Shown here: positions 15,740-23,940 of the stretch, in pieces | Layout of the letters: each line of letters opens with the position of its first letter | How positions within the stretch are numbered: the first letter of the stretch is position 1 | Origin: Streptomyces fumanus | Lineage (GTDB): Bacteria; Actinomycetota; Actinomycetes; Streptomycetales; Streptomycetaceae | Direction: 5' to 3' | NCBI RefSeq assembly: GCF_014655295.1 | Contig: NZ_BNBI01000015.1 | Location: forward strand, 62,001-126,000 | DNA: 64,000 nt | Notes under the pieces: model-generated | Told to the model about the DNA's origin: nothing | Seen by the model: only the letters and a program-made list of their open reading frames with translations | Database searches by the model: none | Program-made: the position numbers and the translations under genes

Positions 15740-18376
15740 GTGCGAAGAACGCGCATCCTCACGGCCGTGCTCGCGCTGACGGCCGGTCTGCTCACGGGCG
15801 CCGCGCCCGCGCTGGCCGCCGGCCCCTCCGGGGTGCCGGTCGCCGCGGACAGCTACACCTGGAAGAACGCCCGGATCGACGGCGGCGGTTTCGTCCCCGG
15901 CATCGTCTTCAACCGCTCGGAGAAGGACCTGGCCTACGCCCGGACCGACATCGGTGGCGCCTACCGCTGGCAGGAGTCGACGAAGACCTGGACGCCGCTG
16001 CTCGACCACGTCGGCTGGGACGACTGGGGACACACCGGGGTGGCGAGCATCGCCACCGACGCCGTGGACCCGGACCGGGTGTACGCGGCGGTCGGCACGT
16101 ACACCAACTCCTGGGACCCGGGCGACGGCGCGGTGCTGCGCTCGGCCGACCGGGGCGCCACCTGGAAGAAGACGGACCTGCCGTTCAAGCTGGGCGGCAA
16201 CATGCCCGGCCGGGGCATGGGCGAGCGGCTCGCCGTCGACCCGCACGACAACGACGTACTGTACCTGGGCGCGCCCAGCGGCCAGGGCCTGTGGCGGTCG
16301 ACCGACGCGGGTGTCACCTGGCAGCGGGTCACGGCCTTCCCCAACCCCGGGAACTACGCGCAGGACCCGGGCGACACCAGCGGCTACGCCTCCGACAACC
16401 AGGGCGTCGTCTGGGTCACCTTCGACGAGTCCACCGGCACCCCGGGCAGCGCCACCAAGACGGTCTACGTGGGGGTGGCCGACAAGGAGAACGCCGTCTA
16501 CCGCTCGACGGACGCGGGCGCCACCTGGCAGCGCCTGCCGGGCCAGCCCACGGGCTATCTGGCCCACAAGGGCGTCCTGGACGCGGAGAACGGCTACCTC
16601 TTCCTGGCCTACAGCGACACCGGCGGCCCCTACGACGGCGGCAAGGGCAAGCTGTACCGGTACGCGACGAGGACCGGGCAGTGGACGGACATCAGCCCGG
16701 TCGCCGAGGCCGACACCTCCTTCGGCTACAGCGGGCTGAGCGTCGACCGGCAGCACCCGGGCACGGTGATGGCGACCGCGTACAGCTCCTGGTGGCCGGA
16801 CACCCAGATCTTCCGCTCCAGGGACAGCGGCGGCACCTGGACCAAGGCGTGGGACTACACCTCCTACCCCGCCCGGGAGAACCGCTACACCATGGACGTC
16901 TCGTCCTCCCCCTGGCTGACCTGGGGCGCGAACCCCGCGCCGCCCGAGCAGACGCCGAAGCTGGGGTGGATGACGGAGGCGCTGGAGATCGACCCGTTCG
17001 ACTCCGACCGGATGATGTACGGCACGGGCGCGACGATCTACGGCACGGAGAACCTGACCGCCTGGGACAGCGGGGGCAAGTTCACCGTGCGGCCGATGGT
17101 CCAGGGGCTGGAGGAGACGGCCGTCAACGACCTGGTCTCGCCCCCGTCGGGCGCCCCGCTGCTCAGCGCCCTCGGTGACCTGGGCGGCTTCCGGCACACC
17201 GACCTCACCAAGGTCCCGCCGATGATGTTCACCTCCCCCACCTTCACCACCGGCACCAGTCTGGACTTCGCCGAGACCAGGCCGGACGTGGTGGTCCGGG
17301 CGGGCAACGCCGACTCCGGGCCGCACATCGCGTTCTCCACGGACAACGGCGCCACCTGGTCCGCCGGCACCGACCCGTCGGGGGTGACCGGCGGCGGCAC
17401 GGTGGCGGCGGGGGCCGACGGCAGCCGGTTCGTGTGGAGCCCGGACGGCACCGGTGTGCGGTACACGACGGGCTTCGGCACCTCCTGGTCGGCGTCGAGC
17501 GGCATCCCGGCCGGCGCGGTCGTCGAGTCCGACCGGGTCGACCCGAAGACCTTCTACGGCTTCAAGTCCGGGACGTTCTACGTCAGCACGGACGGCGGCG
17601 CCACCTTCACGGCCTCCCCCGCGACCGGCCTGCCCGACGGGGACAGCGTCCGCTTCAAGGCGCTGCCCGGCACCAAGGGCGACATCTGGCTGGCGGGCGG
17701 CGAGGCGGGCGGCACCTACGGCCTGTGGCACTCCACCGACGGCGGCAAGAGCTTCGGCAGGCTGGCGAACGTCGGCGAGGCCGACACCATCGGCTTCGGC
17801 AAGGCGGCACCCGGCGCCTCGTACCAGACCCTCTACACCAGCGCCAAGATCGGCGGGGTGCGCGGCATCTTCCGCTCCACCGACCGGGGCGCGACCTGGA
17901 CCCGGATCAACGACGACGCCCACCAGTGGGGCTGGACCGGCGCCGCCATCACCGGCGACCCGCGGGTCTACGGCCGGGTGTACGTCTCCACCAACGGGCG
18001 GGGCGTCGTCTACGGCGACACCGCGGGCGGCACGGACCCGGGCCCGGAGCCGACGGGCGCCTGCGCGGTGACGTACCAGGTCACCAACGAGTGGCCGGGC
18101 GGCTTCCAGGCGGACGTACGGCTGACCAACACCGGCACCGCCACCTGGTCGAACTGGTCACTGAGCTGGGCGTTCCCCGACGGGCAGAAGGTGACTGCGG
18201 CGTGGAACGCCGAGTACGCCCAGTCGGGCGCGACGGTGACGGCGAGGAACGTGGGCTGGAACGCCACCGTGAAGCCCGGCTCCTCGGTGAGCTTCGGGTT
18301 CACCGGTGACTGGAAGGGGGGCAACGGGAAACCGGCCGCCTTCACGCTGGGCGACCGGACCTGCGCGGTGACCTGA
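15740..18376 (+). CDS. secreted GH74 xyloglucanase with C-terminal CBM2
   Basis: An 878-residue exported enzyme that cuts the beta-1,4-glucan backbone of xyloglucan. It has a signal peptide to about residue 27 (LTAGLLTGAAPALA). The body from about 40 to 770 shows the repeated Ser/Thr-x-Asp-x-Gly-x-x-Trp turns (RSADRGATWKK, RSTDAGVTWQR, STDGGATFTA) of the two seven-bladed propellers of GH74. The early block RTDIGGAYRWQ contains a conserved catalytic Asp region. A CBM2 closes the protein (CAVTYQVTNEWPGGFQADVR ... DRTCAVT). The GTG at 15740 is preceded by GGAAGGAAT. Upstream is GH48, downstream a convergent PL11 lyase, so this belongs to a cellulose, xyloglucan and pectin set. Xyloglucanase is favoured over oligoxyloglucan-reducing-end cellobiohydrolase, but loops were not compared. 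Confidence 0.92.
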   Translation: MRRTRILTAVLALTAGLLTGAAPALAAGPSGVPVAADSYTWKNARIDGGGFVPGIVFNRSEKDLAYARTDIGGAYRWQESTKTWTPLLDHVGWDDWGHTGVASIATDAVDPDRVYAAVGTYTNSWDPGDGAVLRSADRGATWKKTDLPFKLGGNMPGRGMGERLAVDPHDNDVLYLGAPSGQGLWRSTDAGVTWQRVTAFPNPGNYAQDPGDTSGYASDNQGVVWVTFDESTGTPGSATKTVYVGVADKENAVYRSTDAGATWQRLPGQPTGYLAHKGVLDAENGYLFLAYSDTGGPYDGGKGKLYRYATRTGQWTDISPVAEADTSFGYSGLSVDRQHPGTVMATAYSSWWPDTQIFRSRDSGGTWTKAWDYTSYPARENRYTMDVSSSPWLTWGANPAPPEQTPKLGWMTEALEIDPFDSDRMMYGTGATIYGTENLTAWDSGGKFTVRPMVQGLEETAVNDLVSPPSGAPLLSALGDLGGFRHTDLTKVPPMMFTSPTFTTGTSLDFAETRPDVVVRAGNADSGPHIAFSTDNGATWSAGTDPSGVTGGGTVAAGADGSRFVWSPDGTGVRYTTGFGTSWSASSGIPAGAVVESDRVDPKTFYGFKSGTFYVSTDGGATFTASPATGLPDGDSVRFKALPGTKGDIWLAGGEAGGTYGLWHSTDGGKSFGRLANVGEADTIGFGKAAPGASYQTLYTSAKIGGVRGIFRSTDRGATWTRINDDAHQWGWTGAAITGDPRVYGRVYVSTNGRGVVYGDTAGGTDPGPEPTGACAVTYQVTNEWPGGFQADVRLTNTGTATWSNWSLSWAFPDGQKVTAAWNAEYAQSGATVTARNVGWNATVKPGSSVSFGFTGDWKGGNGKPAAFTLGDRTCAVT

Positions 18377-18385
18377 GCGGGCACG

Positions 18386-18415
18386 CGGTGGGGGCGGGCG
18401 GACCCGCCCCCACCG
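18386..18415. terminator. bidirectional terminator between GH74 and PL11
   Basis: GGTGGGGGCGGG (18387-18398) pairs exactly with CCCGCCCCCACC (18403-18414) around the tetraloop CGGA, with one extra closing C-G pair. It fills the 43-base gap between two convergent genes. Confidence 0.85.
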
Positions 18416-18419
18416 GGTC

Positions 18420-20288
18420 TCACGGGGTGTAGACGGACGGGCGCGGGGCCGTCGGCATCTTGTCACCCAGGTAGAAGCTCGGGTGCGGCGGCTGGTTGTA
18501 GCCGCTGTTCTGCCATGCCAGGGCGGTGCGGTACATGGTGTCGTGCAGCAGGGTGGTGATCCGGGTGCTCGTCTCGTACGGCGTCGAGTAGATCCGCAGG
18601 TTCCTGTTGTCACTGGTGCGCCAGACGACCTCCTCGCGCCAGTCGCCGAGGATGTCGCCCGAGAGGGCCGGGGTCGCCTTGGTGCCGTTGTTCGAGGCGA
18701 CGCCGGAGCCGGTCAGCAGCCGGGTGTCGGACGAGGGGCCGTACTTGTCGATCTTCGTGCCGTCGAGGAGTTCGCGCACGGGGTCGCCGTCCCACCAGGA
18801 CAGGAAGTTGGCGGAGGACGGCTCGCGGCCCTTGGTGGCGCCAGCCTCGTCGCGGATCGCGGTGTCGGAGGCCGACCAGACCTCGGCGCCGTCGTTGCCC
18901 GCCCAGACGTCCCCGGCGACGCCCCGGCCGTTGTCGCAGCAGGCGGCGAGCTTCCAGCGGACGGCGCCGCTGGCGGGGTTCAGATACAGCTCGGCGGGCT
19001 GGGAGGCGGACTCGGAGACCTTGAAGTACTCCAGGCCGGGCGTCGACGGGTCGAGGTCGGCCAGGTGCTGGGCGTCGCCGTGCCCGGTCCGCGCGGTCCA
19101 CAGGCCGCTGCCGTTGTCGTCCACGGCCATCGCCCCGTACACGATCTCGTCCTTGCCGTCGTTGTCGACGTCGCCGACGGACAGGCTGTGCGAGCCCTGG
19201 CCGTCGTAGCCCCGGCCGGCGTTGGTGGAGGAGTTGGTGTCGAAGGTCCAGCGGCGGGTGAAGGCGCCGCCTCGCCAGTCCCAGGCGGCGATGACGGACC
19301 GCGTGTAGTAGCCCCGGGCCATGATCAGCGAGGGGCGGGCGCCGTCCAGGTAGGCGGTGCCGGCGAGGAAGCGGTCGACGCGGTTGCCGTAGGAGTCGCC
19401 CCAGGAGGAGACCGTGCCCCGGGCCGGTACGTAGTCGACGGTACCCATCGCCTTGCCGGTCTGCCCGTTGAACATGGTCAGGTACTCGGGCCCGGACAGG
19501 ACGTAGCCGCTGGAGTTGCGGTGGTCGGCGGAGGCGTTGCCGATGACCGCGCCGGTGCCGTCGACCGTGCCGTCGGCGGTCTTCATGGCGACCTCGGCCT
19601 TGCCGTCGCCGTCGTAGTCGTACGCCTGGAACTGGGTGTAGTGGGCGCCCGAGCGGATGTTGCGGCCCAGGTCGATCCGCCACAGCCGGGTGCCGTCGAG
19701 TCTGATGCCGTCGACGACGGTGTTGCCGGTGTACCCGGACTGGGAGTTGTCCTTGGCGTTGGTGGGCTGCCACTTCAGCACGAAGTCGAGGGCGCCGTCG
19801 CCGTCGAGGTCCGCCACGGAGGCGTCGTTGGCCTCGTAGGTGTAGGCGACGCCGTCGGGGGTGGTGCCGCCGGCGGGCGGGGAGAGCGGGACGTCCTTGT
19901 AGCCGGCCCGGAACTGGATCGCGTGCACCGAGTCGGCCTGTTCGACGCCGTTCACGACGGCGCGGACGGTGTAGTCGGCGGAGTTCGGGGCGCCGGCGTG
20001 GAAGTAGTCGGTGGAGCCGGTGACCGGCGTGGAGTTGACCTTGGTGCCGGCCCGGTAGACGTTGAAGGAGACGGTGTCGGGGTCGGTGGCCAGCCAGCGC
20101 CAACTGATCAGGTTGCCGGTGCCGGTGTGGACGCTGACCACGCCCCGGTCGAGCTTCTCCACCTGCCGGGCGGTGGCCGCCTCGGCGGTGCCGGGGGTGA
20201 GGGTGAGGGCGGTGCCGGCCAGGGCGGCGGCGACGGCGAGGGCCGTGAGCGGGACCCGGCGTCCGCGGCGCCGGTGCGGGTGCCTCAT
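18420..20288 (-). CDS. secreted PL11 rhamnogalacturonan lyase
   Basis: A 622-residue exported polysaccharide lyase of family 11 (YesW/YesX-like), which cleaves rhamnogalacturonan I of pectin by beta-elimination. It has a signal peptide to about residue 37 (ALTLTPGTAEA). The start of the mature chain, QVEKLDRGVVSVHTGTGNLI then SWRWLATDPD, is the family entry motif. Calcium-binding Asp-rich turns of the eight-bladed propeller are visible: VADLDGDGALDFVLKW, YDYDGDGKAEVAMKTADG and GDVDNDGKDEIVYG. No carbohydrate-binding module is attached. The ATG at 20288 has AGGAGG 7 bases upstream. No CebR box was seen in front of it, so its control may differ from the cellulases. Confidence 0.93.
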   Translation of the reverse strand: MRHPHRRRGRRVPLTALAVAAALAGTALTLTPGTAEAATARQVEKLDRGVVSVHTGTGNLISWRWLATDPDTVSFNVYRAGTKVNSTPVTGSTDYFHAGAPNSADYTVRAVVNGVEQADSVHAIQFRAGYKDVPLSPPAGGTTPDGVAYTYEANDASVADLDGDGALDFVLKWQPTNAKDNSQSGYTGNTVVDGIRLDGTRLWRIDLGRNIRSGAHYTQFQAYDYDGDGKAEVAMKTADGTVDGTGAVIGNASADHRNSSGYVLSGPEYLTMFNGQTGKAMGTVDYVPARGTVSSWGDSYGNRVDRFLAGTAYLDGARPSLIMARGYYTRSVIAAWDWRGGAFTRRWTFDTNSSTNAGRGYDGQGSHSLSVGDVDNDGKDEIVYGAMAVDDNGSGLWTARTGHGDAQHLADLDPSTPGLEYFKVSESASQPAELYLNPASGAVRWKLAACCDNGRGVAGDVWAGNDGAEVWSASDTAIRDEAGATKGREPSSANFLSWWDGDPVRELLDGTKIDKYGPSSDTRLLTGSGVASNNGTKATPALSGDILGDWREEVVWRTSDNRNLRIYSTPYETSTRITTLLHDTMYRTALAWQNSGYNQPPHPSFYLGDKMPTAPRPSVYTP

Positions 20289-20344
20289 GGGGGCCTCCTG
20301 GGAGGACGGAAGGATTCCGACTACCGGTCGCCGCCGGGGGCGCG

Positions 20345-20456
20345 GGGGTTGCCGCCCCGCACGCCCCGATCCCCCGGCACTCCCGGGCAGTTGCCGTCCG
20401 CTCCGCCCCGATCCCCCGGCGCTCCCAGGCGGTTGCCGTCCCCTCCGCCCGGGTCC
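20345..20456. repeat. 42-bp tandem repeat, about 2.6 copies
   Basis: The markers CCCCGATCCCCCGGC (around 20365 and 20407) and GTTGCCG (20348, 20390, 20432) recur at exactly 42-base spacing. The array fills most of the 170-base gap between the methyltransferase stop (20459) and the PL11 start (20288). No open frame uses it. It may be a slippage or recombination product, or may form RNA structure after the methyltransferase gene. Confidence 0.75.
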
Positions 20457-20458
20457 CC

Positions 20459-21199
20459 TCAGGTTCTGCGGAACGCCCGCAGTGTGAACACCGGGTCCGG
20501 GCGGGGCCGGTCCTGCTCGGGGAGGGCGGCGAGGCGGGCCGCGAAGAGGTCGGCCAGCGGGGTGCCGGGCGGCAGCGTCATGAACCAGCCGCGCCGCAGG
20601 TCCGCGATGGCCCGCCGGGGGCTGCGGCCCTGCCCGTGGCCGGTGAAGCGGGCCTCGCCGGCCGGCACCAGGCCGTGCTCGCGGGCGTACCCCTCGACGG
20701 CCTGCCGGGTGTCCGGGGGGACGCTGGGCGGGCGGGCGGCGAGCACGGCGTCGATGTCACTGCCGACGTTGTGCGCGGCGCCCTTGTCGACGGTGGTGAC
20801 GTACACCCCGCCGGGCCGCAGCACCCGGGCGCACTCGCCGACGACGGTTCGCGCGGCGTCGGGGCTGCCCACCAGGTGCAGCAGCCAGACACTGCTGACC
20901 GCGTCGAACACCCCGTCGGCGAACGGCAGTTGGCGGCTGTCGGCGCGGACCACCCGGCCGGGCAGCCGGCCGGCGGCGCGGCGCAGCATGGCGGGGGCGA
21001 GGTCCACGCCGGTCACCCGCAGTCCGGCGCGGGCGGCCGCGAGGCGCCGGGTGACGATGCCGGTGCCGCAGCCCACGTCGAGCAGGGTGCGGGCCCGCGC
21101 CGGGAGCAGGCCGAGGACCGCCGCGGCGGCGGCCTCGGCGCGGGGCTCACCGCCGCGCAGGGCGTCGTACCGCTCCGCTTCCTGGTCGTAGTCGAGCAC
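20459..21199 (-). CDS. class I SAM-dependent methyltransferase
   Basis: A 246-residue Rossmann methyltransferase. Motif I is LLDVGCGTGIVTRRL at about residue 40, motif II GVDLAPAML, the acidic post-II loop RADSRQLPFADGVFDAV and motif III LRPGGVYVTTV. The C-terminal third is unlike named methyltransferases, so the acceptor is unknown. The start is a GTG at 21199. It lies 6 bases downstream of the pterin dehydratase gene on the same strand, so the two probably form an operon, but no functional link is established. Confidence 0.85.
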   Translation of the reverse strand: MLDYDQEAERYDALRGGEPRAEAAAAAVLGLLPARARTLLDVGCGTGIVTRRLAAARAGLRVTGVDLAPAMLRRAAGRLPGRVVRADSRQLPFADGVFDAVSSVWLLHLVGSPDAARTVVGECARVLRPGGVYVTTVDKGAAHNVGSDIDAVLAARPPSVPPDTRQAVEGYAREHGLVPAGEARFTGHGQGRSPRRAIADLRRGWFMTLPPGTPLADLFAARLAALPEQDRPRPDPVFTLRAFRRT

Positions 21200-21205
21200 G
21201 GTGCC

Positions 21206-21511
21206 TCACTGCGCCCCGTGACCGGCGGACAGCTCCTCCACCCGGCGGGCCAGCTCCAGGTCCTTGTCGGTGACGGCGCCGCCCGCGCTGTGGGTGTGCA
21301 CGCTCAGCGACACGGTGTCGTAGCCGAGGGTCAGGTCGGAGTGGTGGTCCAGTTCGTCCTGGACCTGGGCGATGTGCACGACCATCGCGGTGGCCGCGGC
21401 GTGCGAGGCGAGCCGGTAGGAGCGGGTGATCCGGTCGCCGTCGAGCGACCAGCCCGGCAGTGCGGCGAGCCGCTCCTCGATCTCCTGCCGCGGCAGCGGT
21501 CGGACGGGCAT
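21206..21511 (-). CDS. 4a-hydroxytetrahydrobiopterin dehydratase (pterin-4a-carbinolamine dehydratase)
   Basis: A 101-residue protein of the PCD/DCoH family, which dehydrates 4a-hydroxy-tetrahydropterin to regenerate the pterin cofactor. The signature QVQDELDHHSDLTLGYDTVS holds the catalytic His pair, and the chain ends with the family block GGAVTDKDLELARRVEEL. The ATG at 21511 gives the normal length (about 100). No aromatic amino acid hydroxylase is nearby; in bacteria this family may also support molybdopterin or other pterin chemistry. It is followed at 6 bases by a methyltransferase. Confidence 0.92.
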   Translation of the reverse strand: MPVRPLPRQEIEERLAALPGWSLDGDRITRSYRLASHAAATAMVVHIAQVQDELDHHSDLTLGYDTVSLSVHTHSAGGAVTDKDLELARRVEELSAGHGAQ

Positions 21512-21619
21512 GGCTGCGCTCCTCTCGTCAAGGGTCCGGCTCCCCTCAGCGTGCCACAGCCCGGCCGCCGGGGCGCTGGTCGGCCCGCCCGGACCGCCCC
21601 GGGACGGCGTTCGGTCGAC

Positions 21620-21633
21620 TACCGTTCCCGGTA
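21620..21633. promoter_or_regulatory. putative operator of the XRE/MmyB-like regulator (autoregulatory site)
   Basis: TACCG-TTCC-CGGTA is a perfect 5-base inverted repeat whose right arm ends on the A of the regulator's ATG (21633). It is preceded by CGGTCGA (21612-21618). The same CGGTCGA-Y-TACC start recurs at 22927. Binding here would occlude translation or transcription start, so autoregulation is inferred. Confidence 0.55.
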
Positions 21634-22454
21634 TGACCGTTTCCCCCTCCATCGCCACCGCCACCGTCGCCGACCGGGGCGTGGGCCCGCTGCTGCGGGC
21701 CTGGCGGGAGCGGCGCCGGGTGAGCCAGTTGGAGCTGGCGCTGCGGGCCGGCTCCTCCGCCCGGCACATCAGCTTCATCGAGACGGGCCGCTCCCGGCCG
21801 AGCGAGGAGATGGTGCTGCGGCTCGCCGGGCATCTGGAGGTGCCGGTGCGGGAGCGCAACGCGCTGCTGCTGGCGGCCGGTTACGCCCCGCGCTACCCGG
21901 AGACCCCGCTGGACGACCCGGCGCTGGACGCCCTGCGCGCGGGCATGGAGCAACTGATCCGCGGCTACGAGCCCTACCCGGCGCTGGTGGTCGACGCCAC
22001 CTACCGGGTGCTGGCCGCCAACCGGGGCGTGCTGACGCTGACCGAGGGCGTGGCGCCCCACCTGCTGGAACCGCCGCTGAACGCGATACGGCTCACCCTG
22101 CACCCCGAGGGGCTCGCCCCGCGCATCCGCAATCTGCGCGAGTGGCGCGGGCATCTGCTGGCCCAGATGGAACGGCAGATCGCGCTGTCCCGCTCGCAGC
22201 GGCTGCGGGCGCTGTACGAGGAGGTGGCCGCCTATCCGGTCCCGGCGGACGCGCCCGGCGCGGAACCGGACGAGCCGGTGCCGTACTTCGCGCTGCCGCT
22301 GCGGATCGAGCACGCCGGGCACACCCTGTCGTTCATCTCGTCCATCGCCACCTTCAACACGCCGATGGACGTGACCGTCGCCGAGCTGGCCATCGAGACG
22401 CTGCTCCCGGCCGACCCGGCGACGGTCAAGTACCTTCAGTCGGCCGTCGCCTGA
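21633..22454 (+). CDS. XRE-family regulator with MmyB-like ligand-binding domain
   Basis: A 273-residue regulator. Residues about 15-72 are a Cro/C1 helix-turn-helix (LLRAWRERRRVSQLELALRA, then SSARHISFIETGRSRPSEE). The remainder matches the MmyB-like ligand-binding region found C-terminal to HTH in Streptomyces, with YEPYPALVVDATYRVLAANRG and a closing HTLSFISSIATFNTPMDVTV. MmyB (methylenomycin activator) is the named relative; members bind fatty-acyl-like ligands in known structures. The ATG at 21633 overlaps its putative operator. Its 3' end overlaps the convergent membrane-protein gene by 19 bases, and a matching operator lies upstream of that gene, pointing to a regulator-target pair. 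Confidence 0.9.
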   Translation: MTVSPSIATATVADRGVGPLLRAWRERRRVSQLELALRAGSSARHISFIETGRSRPSEEMVLRLAGHLEVPVRERNALLLAAGYAPRYPETPLDDPALDALRAGMEQLIRGYEPYPALVVDATYRVLAANRGVLTLTEGVAPHLLEPPLNAIRLTLHPEGLAPRIRNLREWRGHLLAQMERQIALSRSQRLRALYEEVAAYPVPADAPGAEPDEPVPYFALPLRIEHAGHTLSFISSIATFNTPMDVTVAELAIETLLPADPATVKYLQSAVA

Positions 22455-22861
22455 CGCTGCCTCAGCGCGAGGTGCTGGAGCAGGGCGAAGCCGGTGACGA
22501 CGAGGGCCTGCAGGACGGTCCAGACCGCGCCGGCCGGGGTGGGCGTCAGCCACAGGGCGAGGGCGGCGACGCTCACCGCGGCCCAGGCGAGGTTGGCCTC
22601 CACCACCGCCCGCACCCCGAGCGCCGGCGGCCTGCGGCGGGCGGCGAGCAGGGCGACGGCCACCGCGTAGGCGGCGAGGAAGGCGCCGAGGGCGAGCAGC
22701 GTGCGGGAGCCGGCGCCGAGGAACCGGCCGAGCGGCCCGGACAGGGCGAGGTAGGCGAGCGCGTTGGCGCCGGTGACCGCGGCGTCCAGGGCGAGGAACC
22801 GGCGGAGCATCGCCTGCGGCTCGGCGGTACGGGCGAGCGCGGCCATCGTGGTGGTGGACAT
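22436..22861 (-). CDS. small four-helix integral membrane protein of unknown function
   Basis: A 141-residue protein with four hydrophobic helices (about residues 24-50, 55-73, 86-103 and 108-127) and short charged ends. I do not recognise a named family. The ATG at 22861 has GGAGGG about 9 bases upstream. It converges with the XRE/MmyB-like regulator and overlaps its end by 19 bases. A copy of the regulator's inverted repeat lies at 22927-22949, within the likely promoter of this gene. It is therefore the best candidate target of that regulator. Its role in the membrane is unknown. Confidence 0.75.
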   Translation of the reverse strand: MSTTTMAALARTAEPQAMLRRFLALDAAVTGANALAYLALSGPLGRFLGAGSRTLLALGAFLAAYAVAVALLAARRRPPALGVRAVVEANLAWAAVSVAALALWLTPTPAGAVWTVLQALVVTGFALLQHLALRQRQATAD

Positions 22862-22926
22862 GGGGGCACCCTCCGGGGCGTCGGGGTCGGTCGGTACGTC
22901 CTCCACGATCCCGGCCGGGCGGGCAC

Positions 22927-22949
22927 CGGTCGATTACCCGCCGGGTAAT
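22927..22949. promoter_or_regulatory. second copy of the XRE/MmyB-like operator
   Basis: CGGTCGA-T-TACC continues into the palindrome ATTACCC-GCC-GGGTAAT (22933-22949, perfect 7-base arms). It matches the element at 21612-21633 in the CGGTCGA-Y-TACC half and in arm symmetry. It is 66 bases upstream of the membrane-protein ATG and 80 bases upstream of the DUF5753 regulator GTG, so it could serve either gene. Confidence 0.6.
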
Positions 22950-23028
22950 GCCGCCGGTCCGCGCTGGGCTCGTGGGGCCGAACATGACAGACTTCCGCCA
23001 TGCCTGAACAGGTCGGGGAGGCGGGGCG

Positions 23029-23892
23029 GTGAGCGAGCGGCGGGCCGCGCCCACCGTCGGTCAAGTGGTGCTGGGCAGACGGCTCCAGGAACTGCGGGAG
23101 GCGGCCGGACTGACCCGGGAGCAGGCCGCGCGGATCCTGCGGGTGGCTCCGGCCACCGTCCGCCGGATGGAGATCGCCGAGGTCGCCCTGAAGATCCCGT
23201 ACCTCCAGCTCCTGCTGACCGCGTACGGGGTGCCGGAGGACGAGGTGGCGGCGTTCGTCTCGCTCGCGGAGGAGGCGAACCGGCCGGGCTGGTGGCAGCG
23301 GTACCACGACGTGCTGCCGGACTGGTTCAGCCTGTACGTCAGCCTGGAGGGCGCCGCCCGGATCATCCGCTCCTACGAGCCGCACTTCGTGCCGGGCCTG
23401 CTCCAGACCGAGGAGTACGCGCGGGCCGTGCTGGCCGCCGGGACCGTCGGCACCGTCGGCGAGGAGGCGGTCGAGCGGCACGTGGCGCTGCGCAAGGAGC
23501 GGCAGGGGCTGCTGGAGCGGCCCGACCCGCCGCACCTGTGGGTGGTGATGGACGAGACGGTGCTGCGCCGACCGGTGAGCATCGACGGCTCGGTGATGCG
23601 CGAACAGCTCGACAAGTTGCTGGAGTTCGGCGCCCGGGACCGGGTGACCCTGCAGATCGCCGAGTTCGCTGACGGCCCGCACCCGGGGACGTACGCGCCG
23701 TTCACCCTGTTCCGGTTCGCCGAGCCGGAGCTGCCGGACCTGGTCGTCACCGAGTACCTGACCGGCGCCCTCTACCTGGACTCCCGCGGCGAGGTCTCCA
23801 CTCATCTGGAGGTCCTCGACCACATGACGGCACTGGCCGCCTCCACGCGGCGCACCGAGGAGATCCTGCGGGAGTACCGCGACAGATTCTGA
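23029..23892 (+). CDS. HTH-XRE / DUF5753 (Scr1-type) transcriptional regulator
   Basis: A 287-residue regulator with an N-terminal helix-turn-helix at about residues 13-70 (LGRRLQELREAAGLTREQAA, then VAPATVRRMEIAEV). A DUF5753 domain covers about residues 95-275 (RIIRSYEPHFVPGLLQTEEY and WVVMDETVLRRPV). This family is hugely expanded in Streptomyces and includes AbaA/WhiJ-type developmental regulators, usually beside a small DUF397 protein that counteracts it. No DUF397 gene is present here; a PF04672 methyltransferase follows after 48 bases instead. The GTG at 23029 follows a GGGGAGGCGGGGCG purine-rich site. Confidence 0.9.
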   Translation: MSERRAAPTVGQVVLGRRLQELREAAGLTREQAARILRVAPATVRRMEIAEVALKIPYLQLLLTAYGVPEDEVAAFVSLAEEANRPGWWQRYHDVLPDWFSLYVSLEGAARIIRSYEPHFVPGLLQTEEYARAVLAAGTVGTVGEEAVERHVALRKERQGLLERPDPPHLWVVMDETVLRRPVSIDGSVMREQLDKLLEFGARDRVTLQIAEFADGPHPGTYAPFTLFRFAEPELPDLVVTEYLTGALYLDSRGEVSTHLEVLDHMTALAASTRRTEEILREYRDRF

Positions 23893-23940
23893 CCCGGCCC
23901 GTCCGCGCCATCGCACGCCGACCCGAGGAGTACACCGAGC

